64,000 nt of DNA from Chitinimonas arctica (GTDB taxonomy: Bacteria; Pseudomonadota; Gammaproteobacteria; Burkholderiales; Chitinimonadaceae), in assembly GCF_007431345.1 (NCBI RefSeq), contig NZ_CP041730.1:4960001-5024000 (forward strand), written 5' to 3'. Each line of letters begins with the position of its first letter. Positions within the stretch are counted from its first letter, which is position 1. Below are positions 8,701 through 16,798 of this stretch, in pieces. The notes beneath the pieces are model-generated. The model ran no database searches and was not told where the DNA came from. It worked only from the letters and a program-made list of their open reading frames with translations. The position numbers were made by a program, and so were the translations under genes.

Positions 8701-10520
8701 ATTTGCAGGATCTGCAAAACTGTCTGGAATCGGTTTCCAAGCAGACCAGCTGGCCGCAGATGGAAATCCTGATTGTCGATACCGGCAGCCAGGACGAAGC
8801 CACCTTGGCCTATCTACTGGAGCTCGATAGCCTCAACAGCAACCAGTTGCGCGTGTTCCACCTGCCCGAGGCCCTCAATCTGGCCCATATCCGCAATCTG
8901 GCGGCGGACCAGGCGCAGGGCGACTATCTGCTCTTCCTCGATAATGACGTGCAGGCGATCAACGCCGACTGGTTGCACGAAATGATGGCGGAAGCACAGC
9001 GGCCGGAAGTGGGCGTGGTCGGTGCCAGGCTGATCAATGGCGACGAGACGATCAACGAAGCCGGCCGGATTCTGGGCTTGCACGGCGTGGCCAATACGCC
9101 TTATCGCGGCCATCGCTTCGACGCCCCCGGCTATTTCGGACGCTTGCAGACGGTGCAGAACTACTCCGCCGTCGCCGCCAGCTGCATGCTGGTCAAAAAG
9201 GCCTTGTACCAACAATTGGGCGGCATGAACGAGGCCTTCGACCTCTACCACGCCGACCACGATTTCTGCCTGCGGGTGGGCGAGGCCGGTTTGCGCGTGC
9301 TATGGACGCCCTATGCCAATCTTTATCACAAAGGCGGCAGCAGCCTGTGCGACCCCGCCCTGATCAGCGAAGCCGACCGCAGCGAACGCGAAGAGCAGAA
9401 TAGGGCGCTGCTGTACGAGAAATGGTTGCCGCGTCTCAGCAACGATCCGGCCTATAACCGCAATCTGTCGCTGCAGAACGAGCCTTTCCATATCGAACCG
9501 CGCCTGCTGCTGACCAAGCAGGCCCTGAGCTGGAAGCCGTTGCCGCGCCTGCTGTCCATGCCTGGCGACAGCGCCGGTTGTGGCAACTACCGGGTCATGC
9601 AACCGCAGCGCGCCGCCTATCGCAAGGGTTTGATCGACGGCTGGTCCAGCTTCGATCACTACAGCATCACCGAAATCGGCCGGGTGGCGCCCGATACCAT
9701 CGTACTGCAGCGGCAGATGATGGACCACCAGCTGCCGTTCCTGCGCGAATACAAGCGCCATTACAACGCCAAGCTGGTTTTCGAGACCGACGACCTGTTC
9801 ACCGACGTGCCCAGCAAGAGCCTGCACCGGCCGGATGTCCCACGCCAGCTCGATGCCAAGCTGCGTAATGCGCTGGCCTTCTGTGACCGCTTTATCGTTT
9901 CGACCGAACCGCTCAAGCAAGCCTTCGGCGACTTCCACCCCGATATCCGGGTCGTCAAGAACAGCATGGACTTCACCATCTGGGGCGATCTCAAACCCAA
10001 GCGGCGGGCGGGTAGAAAACCGCGCGTGGGCTGGGCGGGCGGCATGAGCCATTCCGGCGACCTGGAGATCATCTACGACGTGGTGCGCGAGCTGGCGGAC
10101 GAGGTGGACTGGATATTCTTCGGCATGTGTCCGGAACCCATCAAGCAATATATCAAGGAGGTGCCGCCCGGCGTCGGCTTCGACGATTATCCGGCCGCGC
10201 TGGCCAGCCTCAACCTCGACCTGGCGCTGGCGCCGTTGGAATACAACGCGTTCAACGAGTGCAAGAGCAATTTGCGCATCCTGGAGTACGGCATCCTCGG
10301 CTATCCCATGGTGGCGACCGATATCCTGCCCTATCAGGGTGACTATCCCATCACCTTGGTACCGAATGATCCGGCCCGCTGGGTCGCGGCCATCCGCGAA
10401 CACCTGGCCGATCTCGACGCTACCGCCAGGCAGGGCGACAAGCTGCGGCAGTACGTCATCGACCATTGGCTACTGGATGACCATTTGCCGGAATGGATGG
10501 CGGCCTGGTTCGAGTTCTGA
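5775..10520 (+). CDS. Giant multi-domain glycosyltransferase/methyltransferase
   Basis: A 1,581-residue protein with a good Shine-Dalgarno (AGGGAG) before the ATG at 5775. Visible modules in order: residues ~1-425, a GT-B-like region resembling CDP-glycerol-type transferases (VYGQRGLESYVD, IIIKSRPGSG, GADSNIQVEAMQVGTPVVN); ~435-640, a class I methyltransferase (LLLDIGCAAGGTG, DAVIVADVLEHMYNPW); ~720-910, a GT2-related region (LLYADEDRIDAPGR) without a clear DxD; ~960-1210, a full GT2 domain (VSIIIATREHL, LLFLDNDVQ as the metal site, HADHDFCLRVGEAG); ~1256-1581, a GT4-like domain (SAGCGNYRVMQP, VGWAGGMSHSGD, ECKSNLRILEYGILG). No signal peptide or membrane span is seen. Such strings of transferases build repeating or multi-sugar glycans, and the location points to flagellin or surface-protein glycosylation. 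Acceptor and sugars are unknown. Confidence 0.85.
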   Translation: MKQGAIVSLLWPRYHSVLTAFCQREPGLLVLTQQIYWDAATAATLEQLGSRLVTLESLLDEAADLRVHTDVNTVLNKLNGYFATLGWEDINKELATEEAVFAELVKLRADAEVPAQVRLLEALEIAQESLDIRLLVVSEDVTAQSKTAVIWSKRREVPSLQLMHGVALSKPYTVHSRLFTDRLAVYGQRGLESYVDIGVDPQQCYIVGNPAWDGYAGRSADRAACRASLAARHGLNPAKPWIVFATTWAAYLTALSDPLAFSQTLNVFLDAAGALREAGIEAEIIIKSRPGSGSAEDVAPLALAAGFAADDYCFAMTHTEDWVVAADVMVGADSNIQVEAMQVGTPVVNLLNWFGLRLGPSFDADSGVLEATEEELAPILAHLLASAETRAHLSAKLQAAAPRYNAGVDGLAGQRTAELMRQLLRPVEASQYIWQQLLDVAHIDATGYHDGRRPDLVDMFSNEPRLLLDIGCAAGGTGLYFKQKYPDARVWGIEMNEAAAAKATTRLDRVLVGKFEDFDLALEGIEPGTLDAVIVADVLEHMYNPWQVLTALKPLLSPRAQIVSSIPNVRNIGLMEDLAQGYWRYDSWGLLDITHIRFFTYKEMLRFYHETGYHVVRSVPGIDPRLANLYQLFLNKVPCDIDAGRMILKGVTADELAELCALQFYMLVEPGAQALDNYAPPALPAPQPADRYQRFLQEHRLSTPEANLFEARMAQWGKHPQIHIAIVGTEETLPALTTTISSLANQLYYAIRFTVLAPVEPPAEFVAGERFDWLRHDGNVHAGLNQLFASSSADWLTVLQCGDEVAGQAFLYLMEAAYSHPDWQLLYADEDRIDAPGRYEGPHFKPDFSPDYFYELPYIGDFYLISRPLFGQIGGYDLNLLGAGTADLLLRALEAVGEQGIGHVADVLYHRAAKRSLDLLPTDESLAAGRIALTDHFRRTGVAAEVEAGRLAGTYRVRYQHPDTPLVSIIIATREHLQDLQNCLESVSKQTSWPQMEILIVDTGSQDEATLAYLLELDSLNSNQLRVFHLPEALNLAHIRNLAADQAQGDYLLFLDNDVQAINADWLHEMMAEAQRPEVGVVGARLINGDETINEAGRILGLHGVANTPYRGHRFDAPGYFGRLQTVQNYSAVAASCMLVKKALYQQLGGMNEAFDLYHADHDFCLRVGEAGLRVLWTPYANLYHKGGSSLCDPALISEADRSEREEQNRALLYEKWLPRLSNDPAYNRNLSLQNEPFHIEPRLLLTKQALSWKPLPRLLSMPGDSAGCGNYRVMQPQRAAYRKGLIDGWSSFDHYSITEIGRVAPDTIVLQRQMMDHQLPFLREYKRHYNAKLVFETDDLFTDVPSKSLHRPDVPRQLDAKLRNALAFCDRFIVSTEPLKQAFGDFHPDIRVVKNSMDFTIWGDLKPKRRAGRKPRVGWAGGMSHSGDLEIIYDVVRELADEVDWIFFGMCPEPIKQYIKEVPPGVGFDDYPAALASLNLDLALAPLEYNAFNECKSNLRILEYGILGYPMVATDILPYQGDYPITLVPNDPARWVAAIREHLADLDATARQGDKLRQYVIDHWLLDDHLPEWMAAWFEF

Positions 10521-10524
10521 CGAA

Positions 10525-10552
10525 ATAGGGTGGCTGTTGCCGGCCACCCTAT
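10525..10552 (+). terminator. Hairpin after the giant glycosyltransferase gene
   Basis: Arms ATAGGGTGGC and GCCACCCTAT (10-bp perfect stem, 8-nt loop) start five bases after the stop codon at 10520. There is no U-run, so it could be a weak terminator or an mRNA 3'-end stabiliser for the glycosylation operon. Confidence 0.4.
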
Positions 10553-10670
10553 GGACAGAAAATCCATAAATCCTTAAACAAGGAGAAGCGTCCCAAGTTT
10601 TCGTCCATGCATGTTCGCAGAGCCAGATGGCCGCCACCCGGCGGCTATTTCGGATTTTGGAGGGCATATC

Positions 10671-11936
10671 ATGGAAAATATCAATCCGGTTCGTGGTTCC
10701 GACTTCTCGACAACGCCAAACGAACCGCCGGCGGACGATAGCGTCCCGACGCACTGCGAGGTGCTTCTTGAAAATCTGATGAACAACGACCCCGGGCTGG
10801 TAGGGCTCCATCTGAGCGGGCCGCAATTTACCGATGCCATGGTGCAGGACTTGGCCGCGGTATTGGTGCTGAATAATCAACTCACGTCATTGAAGCTGGC
10901 GGACAACGTGATCAGCCCAGCTACGACGGAGGCTTTATTCTACATGCTGATCGCCAACGTCACGCTTAAAGAGCTTTGTTTGCTCAATAATCAGCTCGAC
11001 ATCATCGGCACATACAATATTTGTACGGGCGCTGCTGCAAATCTATCCCTGCAATCGCTCGAACTGAGCAATAACAGGCTCGGTCTGGCGGGGGCGACGC
11101 AAATAGGCGTATTGCTGCAAAGGGAGAATGTGCGGCTGAGAGAACTCAGCTTGAATGAATGTCAATTGGACTTCCCCGCCACGCGCTTTCTCGCCAAGGG
11201 GCTTGCCGTGAATACGAGCCTGGTCAAACTCGAACTGCGTGCCAATTCCATAGACGACAACGGAGCGGAGGAATTGGCGGATGTGCTTCATTACAATAGT
11301 ACGCTGACCGCGCTGGATTTAAGCGACAATCCGATCGGTGACCGGGGACGAAGCGTGCTGCTGGGCGCCGTGCAGAAGAATCGTCACTTATGCTACCTTG
11401 CCTTGAGTGAAACCCCTGCCCCCAATGCATCGCAAAGACGGACGATGGCCGCAATGGCAGCTGCATTGGAGAGCAATCAGCTATTGGCGCAGGCTGGCGC
11501 GGTGGAAGATGAGGCCAGCGGTGACGAAACCCGGACACGGCAATTTTACGAAGACGCCTGTCAACAATTTGCCCGCGGCAATTTCGAGAGAGCCAGAAAC
11601 CTGTTCAATGCAGCCACGATGAATGGGGAAGAACAAGCTATGCGGTCCTTGGGTGGTTGGAAATACGCGAGTTTCGGCACCATGGCGACGCAGTCCCAGC
11701 GCGTTATAGATTCTGCCAAGGTACGGTTGGATGGCGGTATGGCTCTGGTAGCCCAAGGTGACCTCATGCAGGCTCAGGAAGCGTTCGTGACGGCCCTCGT
11801 GCTCTGCCCCGATCTCGGCTCCGCATGGGAAGGGCTGGGGGTGGTTCATTTGGGTATACCACCGTCGGCCAGGAAATTACCTGCCGCGCCCCTTGTGCCC
11901 GCAATCACCCGGCATTGCGCATGCAACCTGGTCTAG
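10671..11936 (+). CDS. Leucine-rich-repeat (RNI-type) protein with TPR-like C-terminus
   Basis: The ATG at 10671 has a GGAGGG ribosome site 8 bases upstream and is preferred over a start 60 bases earlier. The 421-residue product has about seven 28-residue leucine-rich repeats from residue ~60 to ~250 (LTSLKLADNVIS, LQSLELSNNRLG, LRELSLNECQLD, LVKLELRANSID, LTALDLSDNPIG), of the ribonuclease-inhibitor/NLRC type rather than the bacterial LPX type. After a linker, residues ~300-400 contain two TPR-like helical pairs (QFYEDACQQFARGNFERARNLF; MALVAQGDLMQAQEAF). The last ~25 residues look unrelated to a TPR, so the tail may be truncated or frameshifted. No secretion signal is visible. RNI-type repeats are protein-protein interaction scaffolds and occur in some host-targeted effectors, but nothing here proves that role. 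Confidence 0.7.
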   Translation: MENINPVRGSDFSTTPNEPPADDSVPTHCEVLLENLMNNDPGLVGLHLSGPQFTDAMVQDLAAVLVLNNQLTSLKLADNVISPATTEALFYMLIANVTLKELCLLNNQLDIIGTYNICTGAAANLSLQSLELSNNRLGLAGATQIGVLLQRENVRLRELSLNECQLDFPATRFLAKGLAVNTSLVKLELRANSIDDNGAEELADVLHYNSTLTALDLSDNPIGDRGRSVLLGAVQKNRHLCYLALSETPAPNASQRRTMAAMAAALESNQLLAQAGAVEDEASGDETRTRQFYEDACQQFARGNFERARNLFNAATMNGEEQAMRSLGGWKYASFGTMATQSQRVIDSAKVRLDGGMALVAQGDLMQAQEAFVTALVLCPDLGSAWEGLGVVHLGIPPSARKLPAAPLVPAITRHCACNLV

Positions 11937-12178
11937 CACAGCCGGCATGACTGTCTCTATCCCGAGGTCTTCCCTCGTATTGCGCGAGGGAACCCCCTGG
12001 CTGTCGGTAAGGCTACTCACCACGCTTTTCCGCGCGTACACTGTCCGACTTGGCTAGGTACTTGTTTCTTAAGGTGGCCAGGTGGCGCGGATGGGTACGC
12101 CACGCTGCCAGCGCACCAGGTTCCAGGCCCAGGCCGGGATGATTCGAGCACCAGCATGAGAATTTCCTGATTGACCCC
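11937..12178. other. Non-coding stretch upstream of the flagellin promoter
   Basis: No convincing ORF with a ribosome site. A short hairpin-like segment lies near 11970-11990 (CCTCG...CGAGG). The remainder holds nothing I can name. The sigma-28 promoter of flagellin 1 begins at 12179. Confidence 0.5.
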
Positions 12179-12205
12179 TAAAGTTTTGAAAACGGTCGCC
12201 GATAA
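12179..12205 (+). promoter_or_regulatory. Sigma-28 (FliA) promoter of flagellin 1
   Basis: TAAAGTTT at 12179-12186 and GCCGATAA at 12198-12205 with exactly 11 bases between. This is a perfect match to the enterobacterial FliA consensus. The start codon follows 62 bases downstream of the -10 element, leaving a short leader with a clean AAGGAG ribosome site. Confidence 0.95.
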
Positions 12206-12267
12206 GTAATCCAGAGGCGTTGATCGCCTAGCGTTGAACGTATTTTAAATCTGACAAGGAGTCGATC

Positions 12268-13872
12268 ATGGCGTCCGTTATCAACACCAACATTCCGTCG
12301 CTGAATGCCCAACGGAATCTCAACAAGTCGCAGGACAGCCTGTCGACTTCGCTGCAACGGCTCTCTTCCGGCCTGCGCATCAACTCCGCCAAGGACGATG
12401 CGGCCGGCCTGGCCATCTCCGAGCGTTTCACCGCGCAGATCCGCGGCCTGGACCAAGCCCGCCGCAATGCCAACGACGGCGTGTCGCTGTCGCAGGTCGG
12501 CGAAGGCGCGCTGTCCCAGGTCAGCGATATCCTGCAGCGTATTCGTGAGCTGTCGGTACAGTCGATCAATGCCACCAATTCCTCGTCGGACCGCAGCGCG
12601 ATCAACTCCGAAGTACAGCAGCTGACTTCCGAGCTCGACCGCTATGCGCAAAGCACCGACTTCAACGGTTCCAAGCTGTTCAACGGCTCGTTCGGCACCT
12701 CGATCTACCAGATCGGCGCCAATGCCAACGAAGTCCTGACGGCGACCACCGCGAACTTCCGTACCACCAACTACGGTACCTTCCAGCAAGGTAACAATGC
12801 CAACGCCGTGTACGCGACCACCGGTGTCGGCCTTGGCCTCAATACCTCCACCACGGCCGGTATCGTCGCCACCTCCGGTACCACCTACTCCGGTACCACC
12901 AGCGGTACGCTGACCATCAACGGCGGTAATGGCGTCGGTACGGTAACCACCCTGAATTCCGGTTCCACCGCCCGCAACCTCGCCGATGCGATCAACGGCG
13001 TGGGCCAGACCGGCGTGCGTGCCATCGCGCGTACCACGGCAACCATCACCTTTACCGGTGTGACCGGCCAGACCTATTCCTTGAATGTGTCGGGCTCGAA
13101 CTCCAACACCGTCAACATCAACTTTACCGTGTCCAATGCGACCACCGCCGACGGCCTGGCGGATGCAGTCAGCGCTTTCAATAACAACTCTTCGCAGACC
13201 GGTATCACCGCGCGCCTCAACGCCACCAACAATGGCCTGATCCTGAGCAACGACGGCGGCGACGACATCATCCTGCAAGCGGCGGCCAATGCAGCCAGCG
13301 GCGGCTTTACCCTGTCGGGCGCCAACGGTACCAACTTCGCGGTCTCGGCTGCGGCTACCGGTACCAATGGCACCACCACCTTCTCGGGCAACGTGATAAG
13401 GGTCGCCGGCCAGGTCACCCTGGACTCGGACAAGAGCTACTCGATCTCCACCAGCGGCTTCAATTTCGCCTCGGGTATCATCGGCACCAGCGGCCAGCCC
13501 GGCGCGGTATCCGGCGTATCGCTGGCTTCCGGTGTGGTGCAAGGTTCGACCTTGCAGGCGGTCGCGACCTTGGACGTCAGCACCAGCGACAACGCGACCC
13601 GCGCACTGCGCATCATCGATAGCGCGCTGGCCACGGTCAACGGTCAACGTGCCGCCTTCGGTGCCTTGCAGAGCCGCTTCACCGCGACCATCGCCAATCT
13701 GCAGACCGCCGGCGAAAACATCACGGCCTCGCGCTCGCGGATCCGGGATGCGGACTTCGCTTCGGAAACGGCTAATCTGACCCGCTCGCAGATTCTGCAG
13801 CAGGCCGGTACCGCGATCCTGGCGCAGGCCAATGCCTTGCCGAACCAAGTGCTGTCGCTACTGCGTGGCTAA
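12268..13872 (+). CDS. fliC: Flagellin 1
   Basis: 534-residue filament protein. The N-terminal D0/D1 domain is canonical (VINTNIPSLNAQRNL, LSSGLRINSAKDDAAGLAI) and so is the C-terminal D1/D0 (RAAFGALQSRF, SRIRDADFASETANLTR, QANALPNQVLSLLRG). Between residues ~150 and ~440 is a Thr/Gly/Asn/Ser-rich variable region with a flagellin-IN-type hook motif (LADAINGVGQTGVRA). No cysteine is visible and, as usual, there is no cleaved signal: export is by the flagellar type III system. Ser/Thr richness gives many candidate sites for O-linked pseudaminic-type glycans made by the upstream cluster. It closely resembles flagellin 2 at 21456-23054, including the variable region. It is driven by the sigma-28 promoter at 12179. 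Confidence 0.97.
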   Translation: MASVINTNIPSLNAQRNLNKSQDSLSTSLQRLSSGLRINSAKDDAAGLAISERFTAQIRGLDQARRNANDGVSLSQVGEGALSQVSDILQRIRELSVQSINATNSSSDRSAINSEVQQLTSELDRYAQSTDFNGSKLFNGSFGTSIYQIGANANEVLTATTANFRTTNYGTFQQGNNANAVYATTGVGLGLNTSTTAGIVATSGTTYSGTTSGTLTINGGNGVGTVTTLNSGSTARNLADAINGVGQTGVRAIARTTATITFTGVTGQTYSLNVSGSNSNTVNINFTVSNATTADGLADAVSAFNNNSSQTGITARLNATNNGLILSNDGGDDIILQAAANAASGGFTLSGANGTNFAVSAAATGTNGTTTFSGNVIRVAGQVTLDSDKSYSISTSGFNFASGIIGTSGQPGAVSGVSLASGVVQGSTLQAVATLDVSTSDNATRALRIIDSALATVNGQRAAFGALQSRFTATIANLQTAGENITASRSRIRDADFASETANLTRSQILQQAGTAILAQANALPNQVLSLLRG

Positions 13873-13902
13873 GCGCAAAGCGAGTTGATTGCATAGCAGC
13901 AC

Positions 13903-13937
13903 GCCCCGGCAACGCCAGCAGGCCTGCCGGGGCTTTT
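13903..13937 (+). terminator. Rho-independent terminator after flagellin 1
   Basis: Perfect 9-bp stem GCCCCGGCA / TGCCGGGGC with a 13-nt loop, followed by TTTT. It lies between flagellin 1 and flaG and ends 17 bases before the flaG start. It would make flagellin mRNA more abundant than the downstream genes while allowing some read-through. Confidence 0.8.
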
Positions 13938-13954
13938 GCCAAGGAGAAGCCAAC

Positions 13955-14338
13955 ATGCCAGTTCAGGCCCTTAACAACAGCTTGGTCGCGCCAAGCACCA
14001 GCCAGATCGATCCGAATTTGGCACGTTCCTTGCTGCAGAGTGAACCTGCGGCCAAAGCGGTCGATGGTGGGCAACAGCTTGCCGCCACCGCCAAAACCAC
14101 CCAGACGGAACAGAAACAACCCAGCGTGGAAGATTCGGTACGCAAGCTGAACCAGGCGATTTCCGCCTCCGGTCGCAGCATTCAATTCAGTATCGACGAT
14201 GACACTAAGCTGAAGATAGTCAAAGTGGTGGATCTGGAGTCGAAAGCGGTCATTCGGCAGATACCCACCGAAGACGTGGTCGAAATCGCCCGCGCGATCG
14301 ACAAGCTGCAAGGTTTGCTGATTCGCGACAAGGCATGA
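13955..14338 (+). CDS. flaG: FlaG-family flagellar protein
   Basis: 127 residues from the ATG at 13955, which has an AAGGAG site 7 bases before it. The second half is the FlaG domain (VEDSVRKLNQAIS, IQFSIDDDTKLKIVKVVD, VIRQIPTEDVVEIARAIDKL). FlaG is a small protein found beside fliD in polar flagellates, and mutants in related bacteria have altered filament length. The N-terminal ~55 residues are low-complexity and poorly conserved, as is normal. Transcription is probably by read-through of the terminator at 13903-13937 or from a promoter I do not see. Confidence 0.92.
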   Translation: MPVQALNNSLVAPSTSQIDPNLARSLLQSEPAAKAVDGGQQLAATAKTTQTEQKQPSVEDSVRKLNQAISASGRSIQFSIDDDTKLKIVKVVDLESKAVIRQIPTEDVVEIARAIDKLQGLLIRDKA

Positions 14339-14340
14339 AG

Positions 14341-14371
14341 ACCGTGCCCGGCAAGTGTTGCCGGTCACGGT
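14341..14371. repeat. Inverted repeat between flaG and fliD
   Basis: Fourteen-base arms (ACCGTGCCCGGCAA and the complement of ACCGTGACCGGCAA, one mismatch) around a GTG loop, starting two bases after the flaG stop and ending 13 bases before the fliD start. There is no U-run. The same core arm GTGACCGGCAA recurs in another inverted repeat at 20938-20978. Confidence 0.75.
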
Positions 14372-14384
14372 GGAGGAGTTTGCA

Positions 14385-16793
14385 ATGGCACTCACATCTA
14401 CTGGCCTCGGTTCGGGGCTGAACGTCGAGGATCTGGTTTCCAAGCTGGTCGCCGCCGAGCGGGAGCAACCACAGAGACAGATTACCCAGAAGGCCGCCTC
14501 CGCGACCGCCAAGTTGACCGCATTGGGCACCCTGCGCGGCGCGCTGGCCAATTTCCAATCGGCTGCCCGCGCACTCAATTCCACCGGCCAGTTCCTGCAA
14601 CCCGTCGCCAGTTCCTCCGACGCCAGCTCGGTCACCGCCAGTGCATCGCCCATCGCCGGCATCGGTAGCCAGTCGATCGAAGTATCGCAACTGGCACAGA
14701 GCCAGCGTATCAAGACCGGGGTGTACAGCAGTGTCGATGCGGTGATCGGCACCGGCACCCTGCTGATCGACTTTGGCAGCATCACCGATAATACCGGCGG
14801 CGTGATCAATGCCGACGCGAACGGTGTCTATAGTGGCGCCAAGTTCACCACCAACCCGAAGAAATCGGCGACATCCATCACCATCGATGCCCAGCACAAC
14901 ACGCTCAACGGCGTGCGTGATGCCGTCAACAGCGCCAATGCCGGGGTGACCGCCTCCATCATCAACGACGGCTCCGGCTATCGGCTGGTACTGTCGTCCA
15001 ACGATACCGGCGCGTCCAACGCCATGCGTATCACCGTGGCCGACGGCGACGGCGCCAGTTCGGATACCACAGGCTTGTCCAGTCTCGCCTACAATCCGGC
15101 GCAAGCTGCCGGTGCCGGCCAGAACCTCACCGAAGTACAGGCGGGCAAGAGCGCCAAACTGAAGGTCAACGGCATTGCCGTGACCAATGAATCCAATACC
15201 GCTTCCGATATCGTTACCGGCCTGAGTTTCAATCTGCTCAAGGTCACCACTGCACCCGTTACCATCAATGTCGGGCGTGATTCGACCAACGCCGGCAAGA
15301 ACATGGAAGCTTTTGTAAAATCCTATAATGAACTTAAGCAAAACCTGACAGATCTGTCGTTCTACGATCCTGCCAGCAAGCAAGCCGGCGTATTGCAGGG
15401 CGAGGCCATCGTCCGCACGGTCCAGTCGCAACTGCGCGGCGTGATGAATGGCGTGCTCAGCGGCGGCTTTACCCGCTTGGCGGATGTCGGGGTCGGCTTC
15501 GCCAAGAGCGGCGCCATGACCTATGACAGCACCAAGTTCGCGGCAGCTGTCAGCAGCAATGCCGGCGCGGTTGCCAGCCTGTTCGGCTCCTACGGTGTCA
15601 GTACCGATAGCCAGGTACGGTATTTCAGCGCCACCACCGGCACCCAACCCGGCAACTACGCGGTCCAGATCAGCCAGATCGCCACCCAGGCCAGCCTGGC
15701 CGGCAGCGCTGCCGTGCCGGTGTCCAATATCGTGGTGGATAGCAATAACGACAGCCTGACGGTCAATGTGGACGGCACCGCCTCGGGCGCCATCACCCTG
15801 ACCGCCGGCACCTACGCCACGCCGGCGGCCATGGCCGCGGAGCTGCAGAGCAAGATCAACGCCGATGCCACCCTGAGCGGGGCAGGCGTCAGCGTGGCGG
15901 TCAGCTACGACAATGGTGCACGCAAGTTTATCGTGACCTCCAACAGTACCGGCGTCAGCTCGAATGTCTCGGTATTGTCGGTCGACACCAATACCGCCTC
16001 CACCTTGGGCTTGACGGTTGCCAGCGGCACGGCGGGTTCGCCTGGCGTGTCCGGCGCCCTGACCGCCGCCCAGCCGCTTACCGGCTCCGTGCTGATCGAT
16101 GCCGACAACGACACCTTCACCATCAAGGTCGACGGGATCTCCTCGGCAGCCATCAGCCTGAACCAGGGCACGTATGCCTCGCCCAGCGAGCTGGCCAACG
16201 CCATGCAGTCGAAGATCAACGGGGATGTCACCCTGAAGGCTGCAGGCGCAGCGGTGTCGGTGGTCTACGATAGCGCCACCGGCAAGTTCCAGATCAATTC
16301 CAGCCGCTACGGGGCCGCTTCGACCGTGGCCATGACTTCGGTGGATACCAATAGCGCCGCAACGCTGGGCCTGGATGTCGCCACCGGTACCGCCGGACTG
16401 GACGTGGCCGGTTCCATCGGCATGACGGCGGCGGTCGGCAACGGTCAATACCTGACCGGCGCCGGTGCTGCCAATGGCCTGAAAATGCTGATCAATGGCG
16501 GCTCGGTCGGCAATCGCGGCAGCGTTGCCTTCAATCGCGGCTTCGCCTTCCAGCTCGATGGCGCCCTGGATACCATGCTGTCCGCCAACGGCTCGCTGAC
16601 CACCCGCACCAATAGCCTCAATACCGGGCTAAAGGACCTGGAAGGGCAGATGACCAAGCTCAACAAGCGGCTTGGCGACGTGGAAAAGCGCTATCGGACC
16701 CAGTTCACTTCACTGGACGTGACCATTTCGCGTTTGCAGCAGACCAGTAATTTCCTGACTCAACAATTGTCGGCATTGTCCGCCCAAAGCTGA
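14385..16793 (+). CDS. fliD: Flagellar filament cap protein FliD, enlarged
   Basis: 802 residues from ATG 14385 (GGAGGAG site upstream; MALTSTGLGSGLNVED is the normal FliD start). The N-terminal coiled-coil/D1 region and the C-terminal coiled coil (residues ~745-800, ending LQQTSNFLTQQLSALSAQS) frame the protein. FliD caps the growing filament and helps flagellin fold. Typical FliD is about 450-650 residues. The excess here is a duplicated insert: residues ~445-562 and ~563-680 are two similar units (VVDSNNDSLTVNVDG... LGLTVASGTAG and LIDADNDTFTIKVDG... LGLDVATGTAG) that would form extra surface domains on the cap. Followed by fliS after five bases. Confidence 0.95.
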   Translation: MALTSTGLGSGLNVEDLVSKLVAAEREQPQRQITQKAASATAKLTALGTLRGALANFQSAARALNSTGQFLQPVASSSDASSVTASASPIAGIGSQSIEVSQLAQSQRIKTGVYSSVDAVIGTGTLLIDFGSITDNTGGVINADANGVYSGAKFTTNPKKSATSITIDAQHNTLNGVRDAVNSANAGVTASIINDGSGYRLVLSSNDTGASNAMRITVADGDGASSDTTGLSSLAYNPAQAAGAGQNLTEVQAGKSAKLKVNGIAVTNESNTASDIVTGLSFNLLKVTTAPVTINVGRDSTNAGKNMEAFVKSYNELKQNLTDLSFYDPASKQAGVLQGEAIVRTVQSQLRGVMNGVLSGGFTRLADVGVGFAKSGAMTYDSTKFAAAVSSNAGAVASLFGSYGVSTDSQVRYFSATTGTQPGNYAVQISQIATQASLAGSAAVPVSNIVVDSNNDSLTVNVDGTASGAITLTAGTYATPAAMAAELQSKINADATLSGAGVSVAVSYDNGARKFIVTSNSTGVSSNVSVLSVDTNTASTLGLTVASGTAGSPGVSGALTAAQPLTGSVLIDADNDTFTIKVDGISSAAISLNQGTYASPSELANAMQSKINGDVTLKAAGAAVSVVYDSATGKFQINSSRYGAASTVAMTSVDTNSAATLGLDVATGTAGLDVAGSIGMTAAVGNGQYLTGAGAANGLKMLINGGSVGNRGSVAFNRGFAFQLDGALDTMLSANGSLTTRTNSLNTGLKDLEGQMTKLNKRLGDVEKRYRTQFTSLDVTISRLQQTSNFLTQQLSALSAQS
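15718..16428 (+). repeat. Tandem internal duplication inside fliD
   Basis: Two adjacent units of about 118 codons (roughly 15718-16071 and 16072-16428). Shared landmarks in the same order are NDxxTxxVDG, the AGTYA/QGTYA turn followed by an LQSKIN/MQSKIN helix, V(A/V)YD, SVDTN and TASTLGL/AATLGL. Protein identity is moderate by eye, so the duplication is not recent. Unit edges are estimates. Confidence 0.75.
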
Positions 16794-16798
16794 TCGAT

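Noticed and set aside
12178..13848. 556-codon minus-strand ORF opposite flagellin 1
   Set aside because: Runs through the flagellin gene and its promoter; no start signals; a reverse-frame artefact.
14250..16448. 732-codon minus-strand ORF opposite fliD
   Set aside because: Antisense of the fliD repeats; composition (Gly/Asp/His/Arg) is typical of reverse-frame artefacts.
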